Positions 13,101-24,694 are shown, counted from the stretch's first letter. The stretch is DNA of 64,000 nt from Agrocybe praecox (GCA_964017145.1 OZ024842.1:2604001-2668000), one strand, 5' to 3'. The notes: a model not told the origin generated them from the sequence alone. Made by a program: numbers and translations.

Positions 13101-15231
13101 GGTAACACCAATTGTCCACGTGCGCTCTGCGTTCCAACTAAGAGGAGTGGGTAACTCACAACGAACCTGTTGGAAATAGTTATTAGGAGGAGTAAAAGGT
13201 TGTGCGATGAATATAGTACCCTGCAGGATTCTGCTGAAATAAGACGGATATCATTCAAACTTGATGTTATTGAAATGGCATCGAGGTGAACCTCGAGCGT
13301 TGACTCGTATCCCGTTGGGCCAGCCACCATGGGCATAACATAGTTTATCGAAGATCGGTCTCCAACAGAGACCGCAATCGAGGCTTCTTCTCTGGTTCGG
13401 CTTCTGCCTGGTATATTAACTTGACCATCCCATTGCCAATCCTGAGAAATAATGAGATGTAGAAGAAATGAGGGCAAACAAGCTCGATTTACCTTCGACG
13501 CTTCTCGGAAAGGGATATATAGCGTAGTCTCGTCTCGAAGTTCAACGAAGACCTGGAGAGCGGTCCATGATCTCTTTTCTCCAGGCTTCAAATCTGATGT
13601 GACCAGAGAGTCGAGGTAAGTAGGAGGAAAAAATGCACGTTGTAGTTCTGCTCTTAATACAGTACATAGGTTAGATAGAGTACAGTGTGTGTGTGAATAT
13701 AAAGTTGTTCACCTTTGACGATCTGCCCACGGTCCATAACGCAAAAATCCTCCGTATATGACTAAATCAAATCCCCATTCAGGGGCGGTATCTGTGGGTG
13801 AGCCACGTATCCCAGTTTCGCTATTTCGAGGTAAGTGAGGCACTTCCCCGACGACATCAACATAGTAAGTCAGCTCCAGTATTGGGGTTTCCAAAATCTT
13901 GCGTTCTATTGCATATTCAAACGTCGAGAAGTTAATCCCTAGAGGCGTATCTTCTTTGTTCGTCTGTTTGGCTTTGGAAAGGGGCACAGCAGATGGAACG
14001 GGTGTTATATGTTGAGCCCGGCGCGAGGAAAAGTACTCTAGTACAAGGCCATATAGTTTGTTCTGACGCCACAATTTGACGAAATTGCGGTAGCTTTGAT
14101 AGAATGAAGGTTTACGTAGCCCAGAATGCCTGTCAAAGAACTATTAAACGATGTTGTCCAATATGTTGTTCATTACTAGAAATTTACTGTTTGATCCTTC
14201 CGTGAATGAGTGCCCCAATCGTATTCATAGGGTCCACATAGTCGTCGTTGTGCACAAGTCTTATAAGACTATTCTGAAATTTGAGATTGAGGACTTGTTT
14301 ATATAAGTCGTATTTGGACTTGGACTGTTTGGACGCATAAGTAAAAGCGGTGTAAGGGACTTAGTTTATCCATACCGATACAATGCCGAATGTTCCTACT
14401 GCATTCCTAAATTCTGCCACGAGGAGGTTGGGCGTTGAAGGGTTGCCCAAAATGATAGCACCCGTTTGTATATCAATTCCAAGAGGCAACAGATCTTTTG
14501 GATCAAGTGTCGGCAATTGGGATCTAATCCAAGCCATAGCATTCGTGAGAGTTTCTGGCATTTGTAGGGACCTTTTGGGACGTGTTGGTGTCGGTGCAGA
14601 GGGTGGAAGTGGGTTCTCTGTATTATTACGCGTAAATCGACTGAAAAGCCTTTGATTGGAGCTGGACTGCGACGTATGCCGGCTTGCTTTCTCTATTTGC
14701 TCGATGATATTATCGTATGCAGCGGTACGGTTGTACAGAAACCATTCAACACCTTCGAAAGTGAGTTGAATGCGGCAAGACCACAAACTATTTGAGTGTT
14801 TAACTGACAAATAAAGTAAGGAAAAGTTGCATTAAAAGAACACGAGATGAACTTACCTTCTCCCTCACGCGCAGTATTTAATTCTTGCTCAGAAGTAGGC
14901 CTCCTAATCCAGTATCTCCATTGAATTTGCGCTTTAACGATTTTCATAGTCTGGTTACTGGAATGATAACGAACATCCTTAAGAAGTATTCGTCCAGCAA
15001 TGAGGGAGAAGTGGATAGAACCTAAGGAATTTGTCAGCTTGAGTCAAGATCATGCATTCCGACTTCGAACACACCGAGCTCTATCCAGATGTTGGAGCCT
15101 TCCTGATTCCAGAAGAGAATACGAATCCCATGACCAATAACGAACGCGATGAACCTATTCCAATAAAAGAAATATAATATCAACGCTATAACTATACAAA
15201 CGCAAGCTATGAGGAGCAATTTGTCGAGCAT
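4154..15231 (-). CDS. CSF1: CSF1/BLTP1-type bridge-like lipid transfer protein
   Basis: This is a giant protein of roughly 3,000 residues spread over about twenty exons, most split by short introns; the largest uninterrupted piece is 10280-7590. It starts with a single N-terminal membrane helix (LLLIACVCIVIALILYFF) followed by YWNRF, then IWIELGSIHFSL, LKDVRYHSSNQT and QIQWRYWIRRP. That order is the signature of yeast Csf1 and animal BLTP1/Tweek/KIAA1109. The rest is the long repeating beta-groove (RBG) type of sequence with no enzymatic motif, ending YAVVPLEEILEVLLKLYSQQL. Members are anchored in the ER and form a hydrophobic channel that moves phospholipid at contact sites; yeast csf1 mutants are cold sensitive and affected in lipid and GPI-anchor supply. 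That function comes from the family, not from this sequence. I see no frameshift. Exon borders between 10.3 and 15 kb are numerous and were not all resolved. Confidence 0.9.
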
Positions 15232-15646
15232 TTTCCAGAGGATAGAAATGGGGGATCTTCTTCAAGTCAGTCGTGGGAGGCCGAAAGCTGGGGTAATCCT
15301 CGCTACGTATACTAGTAGCTGGGCAATGCGCCAATGAGTATAGATGCTTGGTTAAGCTCTGCAAAGGTGTCTGCAGGCTACCATTAGTCCAAGGTAAAGA
15401 TTGGGTACTGAGAGTCAAGCGTCGGTTGGATGCTGCTCGCGTACAGGTGTAAGTGTTGCCAGTGGATAGCGCGCGACTTGCTGAGCCACGGCTAAAGACG
15501 CGCCATGGTCAGATGTGCCAAACATGGAAAAATATGTGCTGTTACGTAATATTAATGACACGCTTCAACCTTGCCTCGCTGCTCTTCAAAGACTAAAGCT
15601 GCCAAATTCAAACTTCCGAGGGGGGGTGTTGTAAAGCAGAGCAAAA

Positions 15647-15885
15647 ATGAATGCAGTTAAACGACCAACTCCATTAAAAAGGCTTGCACTGCATACAACC
15701 ACTACATGTACAACACAGGCAACCAACTATGCGAAATGCATCGTCGCTAATTACACCGATGTTTCGAAGGACCTGTGCAAAGACCAATTTTTTCTCTTCA
15801 AAGATTGCGTGCGAGAAGCAGTATGTCTCCATTCCATCCTTATAATAAAATACTGACTCCTTGGTAGATGAGGAAACCGCGTTGA
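15647..15885 (+). CDS. Small twin-CX9C mitochondrial protein (NDUFAF8-like)
   Basis: Two exons, 15647-15820 and 15868-15885, give 63 residues. The second exon has only 18 coding bases (MRKPR plus stop) after a 47-nt intron. The protein holds two cysteine pairs each separated by nine residues: C-TTQATNYAK-C and C-KDQFFLFKD-C. This is the twin-CX9C fold imported into the mitochondrial intermembrane space by Mia40 and oxidised to a helical hairpin. Spacing, the Ala-Tyr-x-Lys-Cys start and the FKDC end resemble NDUFAF8 (C17orf89), a complex I assembly factor, and related fungal proteins; the exact orthology is inferred. It sits between the CSF1 promoter side and the convergent DSC4-like gene, whose stop lies 88 bp downstream. 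The gene is easily missed because of its size. Confidence 0.75.
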
Positions 15886-15973
15886 GTCTCCGTGTCGGGC
15901 GTCACCTCGGTAGACTAGAATTAATTGTACATACTCAGAAGAGGTTTATCACAAAGTTAAATGATGAGTGCGT

Positions 15974-16910
15974 CTATTCTCGTATATCCAAAGCCCCCGG
16001 CACTCTGTCTTCGCGCGTGGCATCCCTAGCCGTCCTGCCTGTCCGACCTCCTCTTCCTACATCCCCACTACCTCCTTCCCTCATATTTCTCCCAGCACGC
16101 ATCAGAACTCTGATACCAGGGAGAGGCCAAGGTGCAATATTTGGATGCAAAAGGGGAATATCTGTATTAGATATTTGTGATGAAGTTGAAGGAGGATGGC
16201 GTAGGTGTGTAAAGATGGAAGCGAATCTAAGGTCTAATATGAGGGGTATATCACTCGCTGTTGGGGCTTTCGGGGGTTTGGTAAGAGCTGGGGAGGGTGG
16301 ATACGTTCCTGGGGAAATTGGAGAGTCCGTAGATGATTTGAATAGTGGGATTGAGAGTGGGGTGAACTGGTCCGGTAGTAACATATCTTGGGGATCGGCG
16401 TCATCGTTTGTATAGTATAGTGACGTCTCATAGGCAATAGTGACGGTAAGTAGCTGCAGAAAGAGGATGAATATGTCCAAAGAAATCAATTGCAATCTTG
16501 AAGGAAGATACGCTGAGAAACGATTTGATTGAATAAAAGAATGATAAACTGTCCAAAAAAACAGATTTTACACATGCCAATAAAATCCAGAATAATGACA
16601 CGGCCCTCCATAGCTCCGCGAGTGGTATGGCTCCAGAAATTTGGTACATTGAGGGCGGATAAAGTCAGGTAGAAGAATCGTAGAGACCGAGTGGAATAAA
16701 TTTCTCTAGGTCTCGCGCACATGAACTGTGACAAGATCCGACATGTGTAGAGCCATAACGATGGTGAAAGGAAGAAAGAAACGGTATGCAGTTGAAAGAG
16801 AATGGCATCAAACTGGCAGGTATGAGCGCTCCTTAGTTATTCAGTGGACATGGTTTAACGCTTACTGAGTTGATGACATGTAGTCTTTCCCTATAAAAGC
16901 GATTGTGCAT
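15974..16910 (-). CDS. DUF1746 / DSC E3 ligase subunit 4-like membrane protein
   Basis: The minus strand encodes MHNRFYRERLHVIN at 16910, then after a 49-nt intron FDAILFQLHTVSFFLSP. Next come CARPREIYSTRSLRFF, NFWSHTTRGAMEGRVI, ILDFIGMSYLPSRLQLISL, DIFILFLQLL and TIAYE. This order of membrane-associated blocks is the DUF1746 family, which includes fission-yeast Dsc4. Dsc4 is a subunit of the Golgi DSC ubiquitin ligase that triggers SREBP cleavage. A second intron runs from 'GMS' (donor GTAAAATC) to the acceptor before 'YLPSR'. The C-terminal 120 residues are polar, Pro/Ser-rich, then Arg/Gly-rich. The family link is fairly firm; a DSC role in this organism is inference. The start is provisional because no longer open frame was followed upstream. 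Confidence 0.65.
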
Positions 16911-17398
16911 GTCATGTAGAATAAGACGAAAGAAACAAGCAAATGTTTCAAGCGTTAAACAATAACTCCGTGGAATATGCCTTTACTGGATGGGACGTTC
17001 TTTGGCTGCTGGGCAGCCCAAGGCTGTAGAGTACGATATAGTTTGTCGGATGTTGTCGCCAACTCGCCGGACAGTGAGCTTGTGGCAGTTGTAGGAAACT
17101 CAGGCGGTGCCCGTCAAACCCTTAGTCTGAGTTCTAAAGCAAGCATGCCCCGTGACTCCAAAGACGAAGCGCTCGAGTTTTCAAAGAAATTGCCAAGTCC
17201 GAGTCAGAATCAAGCGCTGGGACTCTAGCGATCTGCTTGTTAATGCAATTCATAGAGAGTAGTAATACAACGATAACTAAAGACTACACAATAATGTAAC
17301 GAGACCTGAAGCTAATTGTCTAATTGTCCGCTGTCTGTTGAGTTCAGAACCAAAATCCTATGCCAAAATTGAATGCTTGAAAATTACTACGAAACCAG
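16911..17398. other. Intergenic, promoter side of the DSC4-like gene
   Basis: About 490 bp lie between the start of the DSC4-like gene and the stop of the next minus-strand gene. A plus-strand frame of 83 codons (16977-17228) exists but has no recognisable pattern and no splice continuation. I see no other feature. Confidence 0.4.
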
Positions 17399-18515
17399 TC
17401 ATGAAAGAGGTCTGCTCTCTTTCCCCGAGCTTTCATGCATTTGGGTATGCTGCTCTGCCGCCTCGAGTCTCTCGTTTTCTAGATTCGCCTCTTCGTGGCG
17501 TCTTAATCGTTCCTTTTCTTCTGATGCGATCTCCTCATGTGACCACGAGCCTCCACCATAGCCTACTTCAACAGGTGGTGAGGGCCTATTCGCGTTGATA
17601 GTATCTGAATACGCCAAGTTTCCTTCTGTACCATAGGCCTCTGTGTATGGATTAAACTCGACATCGGAAGGGCCTAGGGATGATGGATCAAGAGGAGGTA
17701 TTCTCCCAGGACTGATCATGGGTTCCTGCAGTTGAGTATATTGATGACCTCCTCGACTCTTCAATTGGAAAGCATTTTCTGTCTGCATTCTCATGGCCCG
17801 CATTTCTCCTTTCTCCCGTTTTATTTGATTGAGATACCTTGTCACGATGATAGCACCGTCTGAAACAGCATCAGAAAGGAAACAAAAAAGAGTCATTGAT
17901 GATACGCACAAAATTCCACGAGCAGAACCACTCCTGCCACAACCCAATACACCCATTTCGCAAAACTCAGTAATCCTGTGCATTGGTCCTGTGCTTCGGG
18001 TGTCTTTATCGCAGTTTGGCAGGCCAGCCTTTCAGCATTGTTCGTCACACGCGTTATTTCGTATGTCAGATATGCCGCAACGCCAAGATTGATCAAGAAG
18101 TGAACATATAGGATGTATGCATAGAGCTGGGTGAAAGATTGTTTTCTTGTGATTGCCCCTACCAATCTGTAACGCGTTCGTTGAATTTCGAGTTGAATCG
18201 TCTAATTTAGCTTGATTACATACCCGAGAATGGAGGCTGCAAATAATACGGTCTCTGTCAACGCGGCCACAACAAACGCAGCACGCTCGGCTCCGGTTAG
18301 ATCTGAGGAGCTAGAAGCTAGAAGAGAGTATAAGCTACAGATAGTAGAAAAAGAGTATGAGGTTGCCTACATGAAATCTCAAACCATAAAACGACTGTTA
18401 ACAGGCCAGCAACCAAACAACCAAGGATAGACATGGCCACAACACCTAGTCTAACTGGTAGACAACAACAGAAAGTGCTACGGCCCAAAAAGAGCTGGCG
18501 GTAGCTGAAGGGCAT
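17399..18515 (-). CDS. Hypothetical multispanning membrane protein
   Basis: The gene starts at MPFSYRQLFLG (18515). Within the first 25 residues is a Cys triplet (STFCCCLPVR), followed by a hydrophobic helix (MSILGCLVAGLLTVVLWF). Later exons give LTGAERAAFVVAALTETV, LYAYILYVHFLINLGVAAYL and WVYWVVAGVVLLVEF. Together these make about four membrane segments, with a short loop between the third and fourth that carries two cysteines (CQTAIKTPEAQDQC) which could form a disulfide. The last third is a charged cytosolic tail rich in Glu, Arg and Pro, ending ESSGKESRPLS. I do not recognise a named family; it resembles four-helix proteins that recur in Agaricomycete genomes without known function. The N-terminal Cys cluster could be palmitoylated (inference). 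Exon borders between 18.2 and 18.4 kb are approximate. Confidence 0.65.
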
Positions 18516-19009
18516 CGTGGAGGTATATTGGAAAGAAGGGTGGCGTATGTAATGTGAGAGGAACACCGTAAAGAACTAGTAGAACATCAGACTGATCCGG
18601 AGTACATGTTGTGCGCAGCCCTAGAGACCGAATGGCTGTGTTACAACAAGCAGTGTCAGGCCTTCAGGCCTGGTGCCGTTATCCATGCACAAAGCTGTCT
18701 GCACACTGAAAGCATGCAACAATGGACCCTAACCCCCAGACACATTTTGGATGACCATACGCAAAGCATAAAATGTCTCCGCGCGGTCCCGCATCAGGAA
18801 CCCCATCAATTCCTTTTTTGGAGTTATTTGGGGCCCTCTCGGGACTTTATGTTGTGAAGGCTGCAGAATCGACAAATAAATTCCCGTCAATGAATTCAGA
18901 GGGAACTTTCAACTCTTCCCTTCCCATGCACAATACCCCGTAGAAACTAGACATTCCTTTTTTTCAGCGCAGGGGACCAAAATCTATCGCCTGACTTGGC
19001 CTTAGGCCT
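18516..19009. other. Divergent intergenic region
   Basis: This separates the orphan membrane protein (-) from the DUF6533 gene (+). One 83-codon open frame at 18606-18857 has no recognisable protein pattern. I see no other supported feature. Confidence 0.4.
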
Positions 19010-20404
19010 ATGCTTGAAACACCACTGGTCGCGCTCACCCATTCATCAGGTAATTACTTGCCCAGACGGCGATTTGTGGCCACTTACAACATGGTCCATT
19101 TTTAGGAGCGTCGTTCGCAGTTTTTCTCTGGTAAGATATTTGTAAAATCGTATCTGTCTACTGCTTGGAGTCACTCAATATTCTGGACAGGGAATATGTC
19201 ATCACTTTCGATGACGAAGTCGCATTCATTTGGCCGTCAGTTGATAGTCTTCTCGTACATGAGGTCTCCGTCTTGAACATTTGTTCATCGTTTTCTGCAC
19301 AGGAAGAGCAATGTATCTTGGTTAAAATGGTCATATTTCTGTGCTCGATATCTTGTTTTGGCGGTTCATCTGTGCGAAGTCATTAACAATGCATTTTCTC
19401 GATAGCAAACTTATGAAGTTTTGTGCAGCACCAACAGATTCCTGGAGCTTTCCTATATGAACGACTATAATTTCAGTAAAGCAATCCTACGCGGCTGGTA
19501 TGCAGGACAAGTCATGATGATGGTCGTGGCTATCTCATCACTAGAATTGGTCTTAATGGCTCGAGGTAATGCCTTGTCCTTCTAATTCAATATTCATTAC
19601 ATGAATATAATCTTTCCCTTGCTCTACAGTGTACGCACTATACAATCAACCACGATGGCTCGCAATCCTATTACTTGCAACCCTCCTCTGCGAAGTTGGC
19701 CTTGCCGTCCTTGGATTAGTCTTGACTTTCCCAAATTATGAAGACTTTATTCCATCCATGATAATCACCTCCCTTCCTGCATCTTTTGCGTATTATGAGC
19801 AAGTCCTTGCCTGCTTCATCCTTTTTAAAACAGGGAAAAGGTTTACTAATACATATAATTTTTTAGGATTGCTTCCGTCGTAGTTCATAGCGCCCTTCTC
19901 GCATTTACTGTTAAGAGATATAAACACAGTTCCTTGTCGGGTATACCTCTAGTTAGATTGATGGTACGGGATGGCACGTTTGCCTTTTTCATGATAACCA
20001 GTGGGTCAATCCATCTGTGAGCGACGACAAAAATGGACTGATTTATGCATAGTATTCGGTTTAACTGTTGTCGTTCATACACTTCAACGTTACCCATACG
20101 CAGCCACAGCATATGCGTCAGTGGCTCTTGTTTAGATGTAGTTTTAATAAGTCTAACACGCCCATGCTGTACAGCTGGCTTTTAACAGCGGTTTCTTGTG
20201 CGGTACGACTTCCTCACTCTTCTCAATGCTATTGGGAACTGAACATTCTGCGCGCAGACTTGTCGCTTGATCATCAACATGCAACGCATACCTTTGTCGA
20301 GTGAGGATGACGATACATCGACCACAATGATATTCACGACAATCTTTACGGACCGAATCACGATATTGGAAGATTTTAATAGCATCTACGGTCGACACGG
20401 GTAA
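19010..20404 (+). CDS. DUF6533 domain membrane protein
   Basis: The frame is scattered over at least eight short exons but assembles cleanly. Exons 19010-19049, 19106-19130 and 19191 onward give ASFAVFLWEYVITFDDEVAF then IWPKSNVSWLKW. That is the hallmark block of DUF6533 (normally WEYxxTFxxExxxIW followed by WxKxLF). Later pieces are VLMARVYALYNQPRW, GIPLVRLMVRDGTFAF and the C-terminal CRLIINMQRIPLSS. The family is an Agaricomycete-expanded set of roughly 300-residue proteins with six or seven membrane helices and no proven function. The gene looks intact; stop-containing gaps in the naive reading are explained by 42-67 nt introns. The second exon is only 25 nt. The stop at 20404 lies 272 bp before a TIR element. 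Exon joins near 19380 (donor GTTCAT) and 19840 are less certain. Confidence 0.75.
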
Positions 20405-20676
20405 AATCAATTCGATAGGTATATCGATTTCAATGATTATTGACGCATATCTCCAGGAGAAGCCGACAGACTGCCAGATTCCTTGGTAGTACGACCTGAA
20501 AGTTGTTTGAACGTTTAACGTTCATGATTGATTCTACTACGCCTTAATATCCATTGACATATATATGCGATATGCATATGATAGAGAAAATTGTGTCTCT
20601 TTTCGAGAGCCATACATATTATAATATTTCTCTATAAGTAATTCAAAATCATGATTTTGTGTCGTCGTGGGGAGAG

Positions 20677-20731
20677 CAGTCACCCCGGGAAGTCGATGTT
20701 TTCAGATCACCTCAAAACCCGCGAGAAAAAC
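20677..20731 (+). repeat. Left terminal inverted repeat
   Basis: Contains TCACCCCGGGA, GATGTTTTCAG, TCACCTCAAAACCC and GAGAAAAAC in this order. The reverse complement of the right end shows the same blocks, with six mismatches and no gaps. Confidence 0.85.
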
Positions 20732-21449
20732 ATTGTTTTCTCGTACAAAATAGGGCTATTACAAATCATGAAATATAATACAAATTTTGGGACACTAGAT
20801 ATGATAAATAAAAACTAGGTATTCATTCAAATTTTGTGCCACACAATAAACATGGCCCAAAATATAATGTTCAGTCAGACCGAAATCTCATCCAAATATA
20901 GAGGTTTTGGATTAATTTTTAGGTAGAATGAGAACGGAAATTTCATTCATTCAGAAAACTAGAATGAAACTTAGGTTCTCAACAATAGCTTCGGACGGTC
21001 AAATATATTAGTTATCCGCCGTGTTTTCGGCTCGTCTGTAGCTTCTGCTGAAAATAGAGATATCAGCGCATCTGAAAACACAAAAACCAATTGAGTTAAT
21101 TGTTTTCAGACAATCAAAAACTCAGAGATTCGGTCATACCTTTATTTGTGCCGAAAATAAACACAATAGTCAAGAATTCGGGCTGTGAGAAAACTTCAAA
21201 AAAGACTACGTTTTAGTCCTAAGTTTTAGACCACATTGATATTAAATTTTTCGTCTTTCTTTCAGGAAGCCCGAAACATCAATATTCGTCTTGGTTTTTG
21301 TCCTTACCGGAAATAAGAACATCAGCCATGCTTTCATGGGATACCAAACTACTATCAAAATTCCTATTTTTGGTTGTCTTTTAGGTCATAAAAAAGTCCT
21401 GAATTTTGTACATGTTTTCCGTGGGCCTTTCAGTTCATACTAAAACCGG

Positions 21450-21504
21450 GTTTTTCTCCGGGGTTTTGAGGTGACCTGAAAACATCAACCTCCCGGGGTG
21501 AGTG
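21450..21504 (-). repeat. Right terminal inverted repeat
   Basis: Reverse-complement partner of the left repeat at 20677-20731, of equal length (55 bp). Mismatches fall at repeat positions 3, 15, 18, 30, 45 and 46. Confidence 0.85.
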
Positions 21505-21688
21505 TACATGGGGGTGTTCATTGTCGGCCCGGGTTCCATGTTTATTGCCATTGTTTGTACTTGCTATGAACGGAGGTTGAAGCGCCTTAATGAGGTTCAA
21601 AGGGTTCTTCGCAACTTGACTTTGAATTTACTTGGGAGACTTGGCTGAAAGGACCATCGTATTGGTTAAATAAGCTACTACCTCAACT

Positions 21689-24615
21689 ATGGACCCTTCC
21701 TCGTCTAAAATTCATTCCATAGACGTCGACATGGACGCGCCTACGACTACGAAAGCGGACCAAGTGGCCCCAGCCACTACCAACCCTCCAGTATCGCGTC
21801 GTCCCCGCGCGAAATCGATGCCCCTCAATCCAGAAAATTATGCTGTTGGATATGTATACTCGTCGGAAATGATGTCGCATTTCTCTCCGCAGGGTCACCC
21901 TGAGCAACCTGCGCGGATTCAACAAATCTGGCTCACGCTTGTTCGGACTGAACTCACAAAACAGATGAAGTGGATCCCTATCCGTGAAGTTCGTAAAGAG
22001 GAAGCTTTGCTTGTACATAGTGAAGATCATTGGAATAAAGTTGTTGCCATCCAATGTGAGTGTCGCTGAGCTACATTGCCTGATTTTTTTCGCGTGAAGT
22101 TGGAAACTAAAGTGAACGTCAAATTCAAATCTCCCAGACATGAAAGAGCAAGAAAGAGCAGACTCGGAAGAGTATTACGAGCAAATGTCTCTTTATGTAA
22201 TGACAGGAACAACAAGAGCGTCTATGCTGAGCTGTGGCGGGGTCATTGAGGCGTGTCTTGCTGTTGCCCGTGGGGAGTTATCAAAATCATTTGCCATTGT
22301 ACGCCCCCCCGGACATCATGCGGAGCCTGAGGAACACATGGGATTCTGCTTTTTCAATAATGTCTCTGTTGCAGCAAGAGTAGTACAGCAATGTACCAAA
22401 CTAAAAAAGATTCTTATATTAGACTGGTCAGTCTTGTTTTGCTCCTTTTGCTTTCTTTTCTGACCGCTTATCTAGGGATGTCCATCATGGTTGGTTGCAT
22501 ATTCCGCTTTGATAAAGGGTTGGACTCATAATATTTTAGGCAATGGCACCCAGCGTGCATTCAACGACGATCCTAGCGTCCTCTATATTTCTTTGCACCG
22601 GTACGAACAAGGAACCTTCTATCCATGTGGTCCATTTGGTTCTATGATTTCGTGTGGAGAAGGGCCAGGCCTAGGATTGTGAGATGCAAATTATATGTCA
22701 ACGATCTTCTTTTCTGATAAAATGACAGCTCCGTCAACGTTCCGTGGCCGCAAAATGGGATGGGGGACGCAGAGTATATCTACGCTTTCCAGAAGGTCAT
22801 CATGCCTATCGCGATGGAGTTTGCCCCCGATCTCGTTATAAGTTTGTAAACCATCTACTCTCGCTCAGACAACCGTGCTTAACGCGCCTTTACAGTCTCT
22901 GCTGGTTTTGATGCCGCTGCGGGAGATGATCTGGGAGAGTGCCTTGTTTCTCCGGCTGGATATGCGCATATGACGCATATGCTAGCTGGGTTAGCCAACG
23001 GGCGCATGGTCGTTGCACTCGAGGTTTGCCGGATTAAACTTGTGCGACTGTCACTGTCTAATATCTCTGAAAGGGAGGTTACAACCTTGATTCCATATCT
23101 GCTTCGGCTTTGGCTGTTACGCGAGTCTTACTTGGGGAGCCACCAGACCAGCTTCCCCCTCTACAGGCCAACGAAGCCGCAACAGAAACGGTTTGGCTAG
23201 TGGCTCGTGAACAAAGTAAATACTGGAAGAGTGTGGACCCCAAAGCTTGCGAACCTCGGGAAGGTATGTTCCTGATACTGTCAGTCTTCCTAGATCTTCT
23301 AACCCAATTACTTCCTTTAGAAGTAGAGCCAATAACCTTCTCAGTGCCCGGTATGATGACTCTTTCGATTCACAAATGGGTCCTTTTTTCACTCTGACTG
23401 TCCGTAGAAATCCTCAAAGCGCATCGACAACATTACTTGTACACGACACATAATATGATGCAGGTCCCCATGATGACTCCAGAATTAGAAGCCCGCTTCT
23501 CGGCTCAAGTTATGTGCACGTATGTGACCTTTTGAATAATTCTCTCTCTCAGAAGACCTCACCAAATTATAGGCCCGACATTTTTGACAATAAGACACTT
23601 GTTGTCTTTGTGCACGAGTTGTAAGTTACCTCTGTGCTTTTGAATTAGACTTCCGTTAAATTCCCCAGTGGAAATTTACGTTTAGAACTTGAATCATCGT
23701 TGACCTGCGATGTTCATCTGGAACGATCTTATTTAGTGAGTTTATCATTATTATACTATCTTAGGCTATTAACTAACCCTCCTCCAGCTTGATGTTTCGA
23801 AACAACTTGTTGATTGGGTGAAAAGTGCAGGATATGCCCTACTGGATGCAAACCTATTTCCCAAACCCACTACCATATCACCTATTCCCACGGTCAGCTT
23901 GGGTTCACTTGCATCTTTGGATCGAACCTTTGATTAAATCCCTTCTAGCGAAACAAAACTATGGAAGATGCGGGGAAAGATTTAATGACGTACTTATGGG
24001 ATAACTATATCCAGTGAGCAAACCATTAGTTTTTTACTTTAAGGAAAAGCTCAGCTATGTCAAGGCTCTCGAGTGCAGAAAGGATCATTTTTGTTGGCCA
24101 CGGACCAGGCTGTAAACCTCTAATCGAATTAACCAATCGCAGAGGTCCGTCATCTTTCGCACTGTTCTCGCTTTTGCGTCTAACCGATACACGACAACAA
24201 CAGTGGCATCTGTAATCAAATCTGTCAAAGCATTTGTCCAGGTTCTTGGTCTGCAGAAGCTTCCTTCCGTTCCGACAGACCCTGACGACGCTCGACCCTG
24301 GTACCATAAGGCAAGCTACTATCCTTTGTTTTGGATTGACATCCTGATTGTCAAGCAGTGTTCGCTTGTTATCGTCCCTTCAACCCACCCGATAATGAGT
24401 CCTACGATGAAAATTCGAGATGTTCGCCGGCATGGGACCATTGTTCCGATCGGTAATCCCAAGATATCTGTATACCGCGGTTATAATGACTGATGCTTCT
24501 TACAGACGAAACTCGACAAGTAAAACTAATTATCCGAGCCATTCCAGTAATCAAAGACTTCGTGCAAGAAGTGCTAGCCGGCGAACCACTTGCAAATCGC
24601 ACAAACAGGATGTAA
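21689..24615 (+). CDS. HDA1: Class II histone deacetylase with Arb2-like C-terminus (Hda1/Clr3 type)
   Basis: The protein removes acetyl groups from histone tails in the nucleus; the Clr3/Hda1 group silences heterochromatin. The catalytic domain shows [20 protein letters not shown] (substrate entry), [20 protein letters not shown] (His-His charge relay), DVHHGNGTQ and [11 protein letters not shown] (zinc ligands Asp, His, Asp) and EGGYNLDSI (transition-state Tyr). After about residue 420 comes an Arb2-like alpha/beta domain with [16 protein letters not shown] and [15 protein letters not shown]. The end [20 protein letters not shown] finishes at TAA 24613-24615. There are more than ten exons. 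The zinc-ligand block DVHH is carried by a 14-base exon, 22476-22489, between introns of 49 and 50 nt. All catalytic residues are present, so activity is expected. The 3' end converges on an amidohydrolase gene with only 79 bp between the stops. Confidence 0.93.
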
Positions 24616-24694
24616 AGATGGTCATTATCAGAAAGTTTGTTGTTGTAACTGCTATCTCATGTTTTTCTACTTTGTAACATGTACTACTCCATAC

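Larger units (their letters stand above)
20677..21504. mobile_element. Non-autonomous TIR element (MITE-like), 828 bp
   Basis: The element is bounded by 55-bp inverted repeats that match at 49 of 55 positions by my alignment. The inside is AT-rich and has no open frame of useful length, so it cannot encode its own transposase. I could not find a convincing target-site duplication in the flanking bases, so the exact ends are uncertain by a few bases. It lies between the DUF6533 gene and the histone deacetylase, about 180 bp before the latter's ATG, and could affect that promoter (inference). Confidence 0.75.

Noticed and set aside
15155..15418. 87-codon minus-strand frame upstream of and overlapping the CSF1 start
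   Set aside because: It overlaps the clear CSF1 N-terminal helix in another frame and has no pattern of its own; probably the 5' leader.
16977..17228. 83-codon plus-strand frame
   Set aside because: No family pattern, no neighbouring exons in phase; likely chance.
19160..20404. DUF6533 locus as a pseudogene
   Set aside because: Apparent stops disappear when short introns are removed, and both the N-terminal and C-terminal family blocks are intact.
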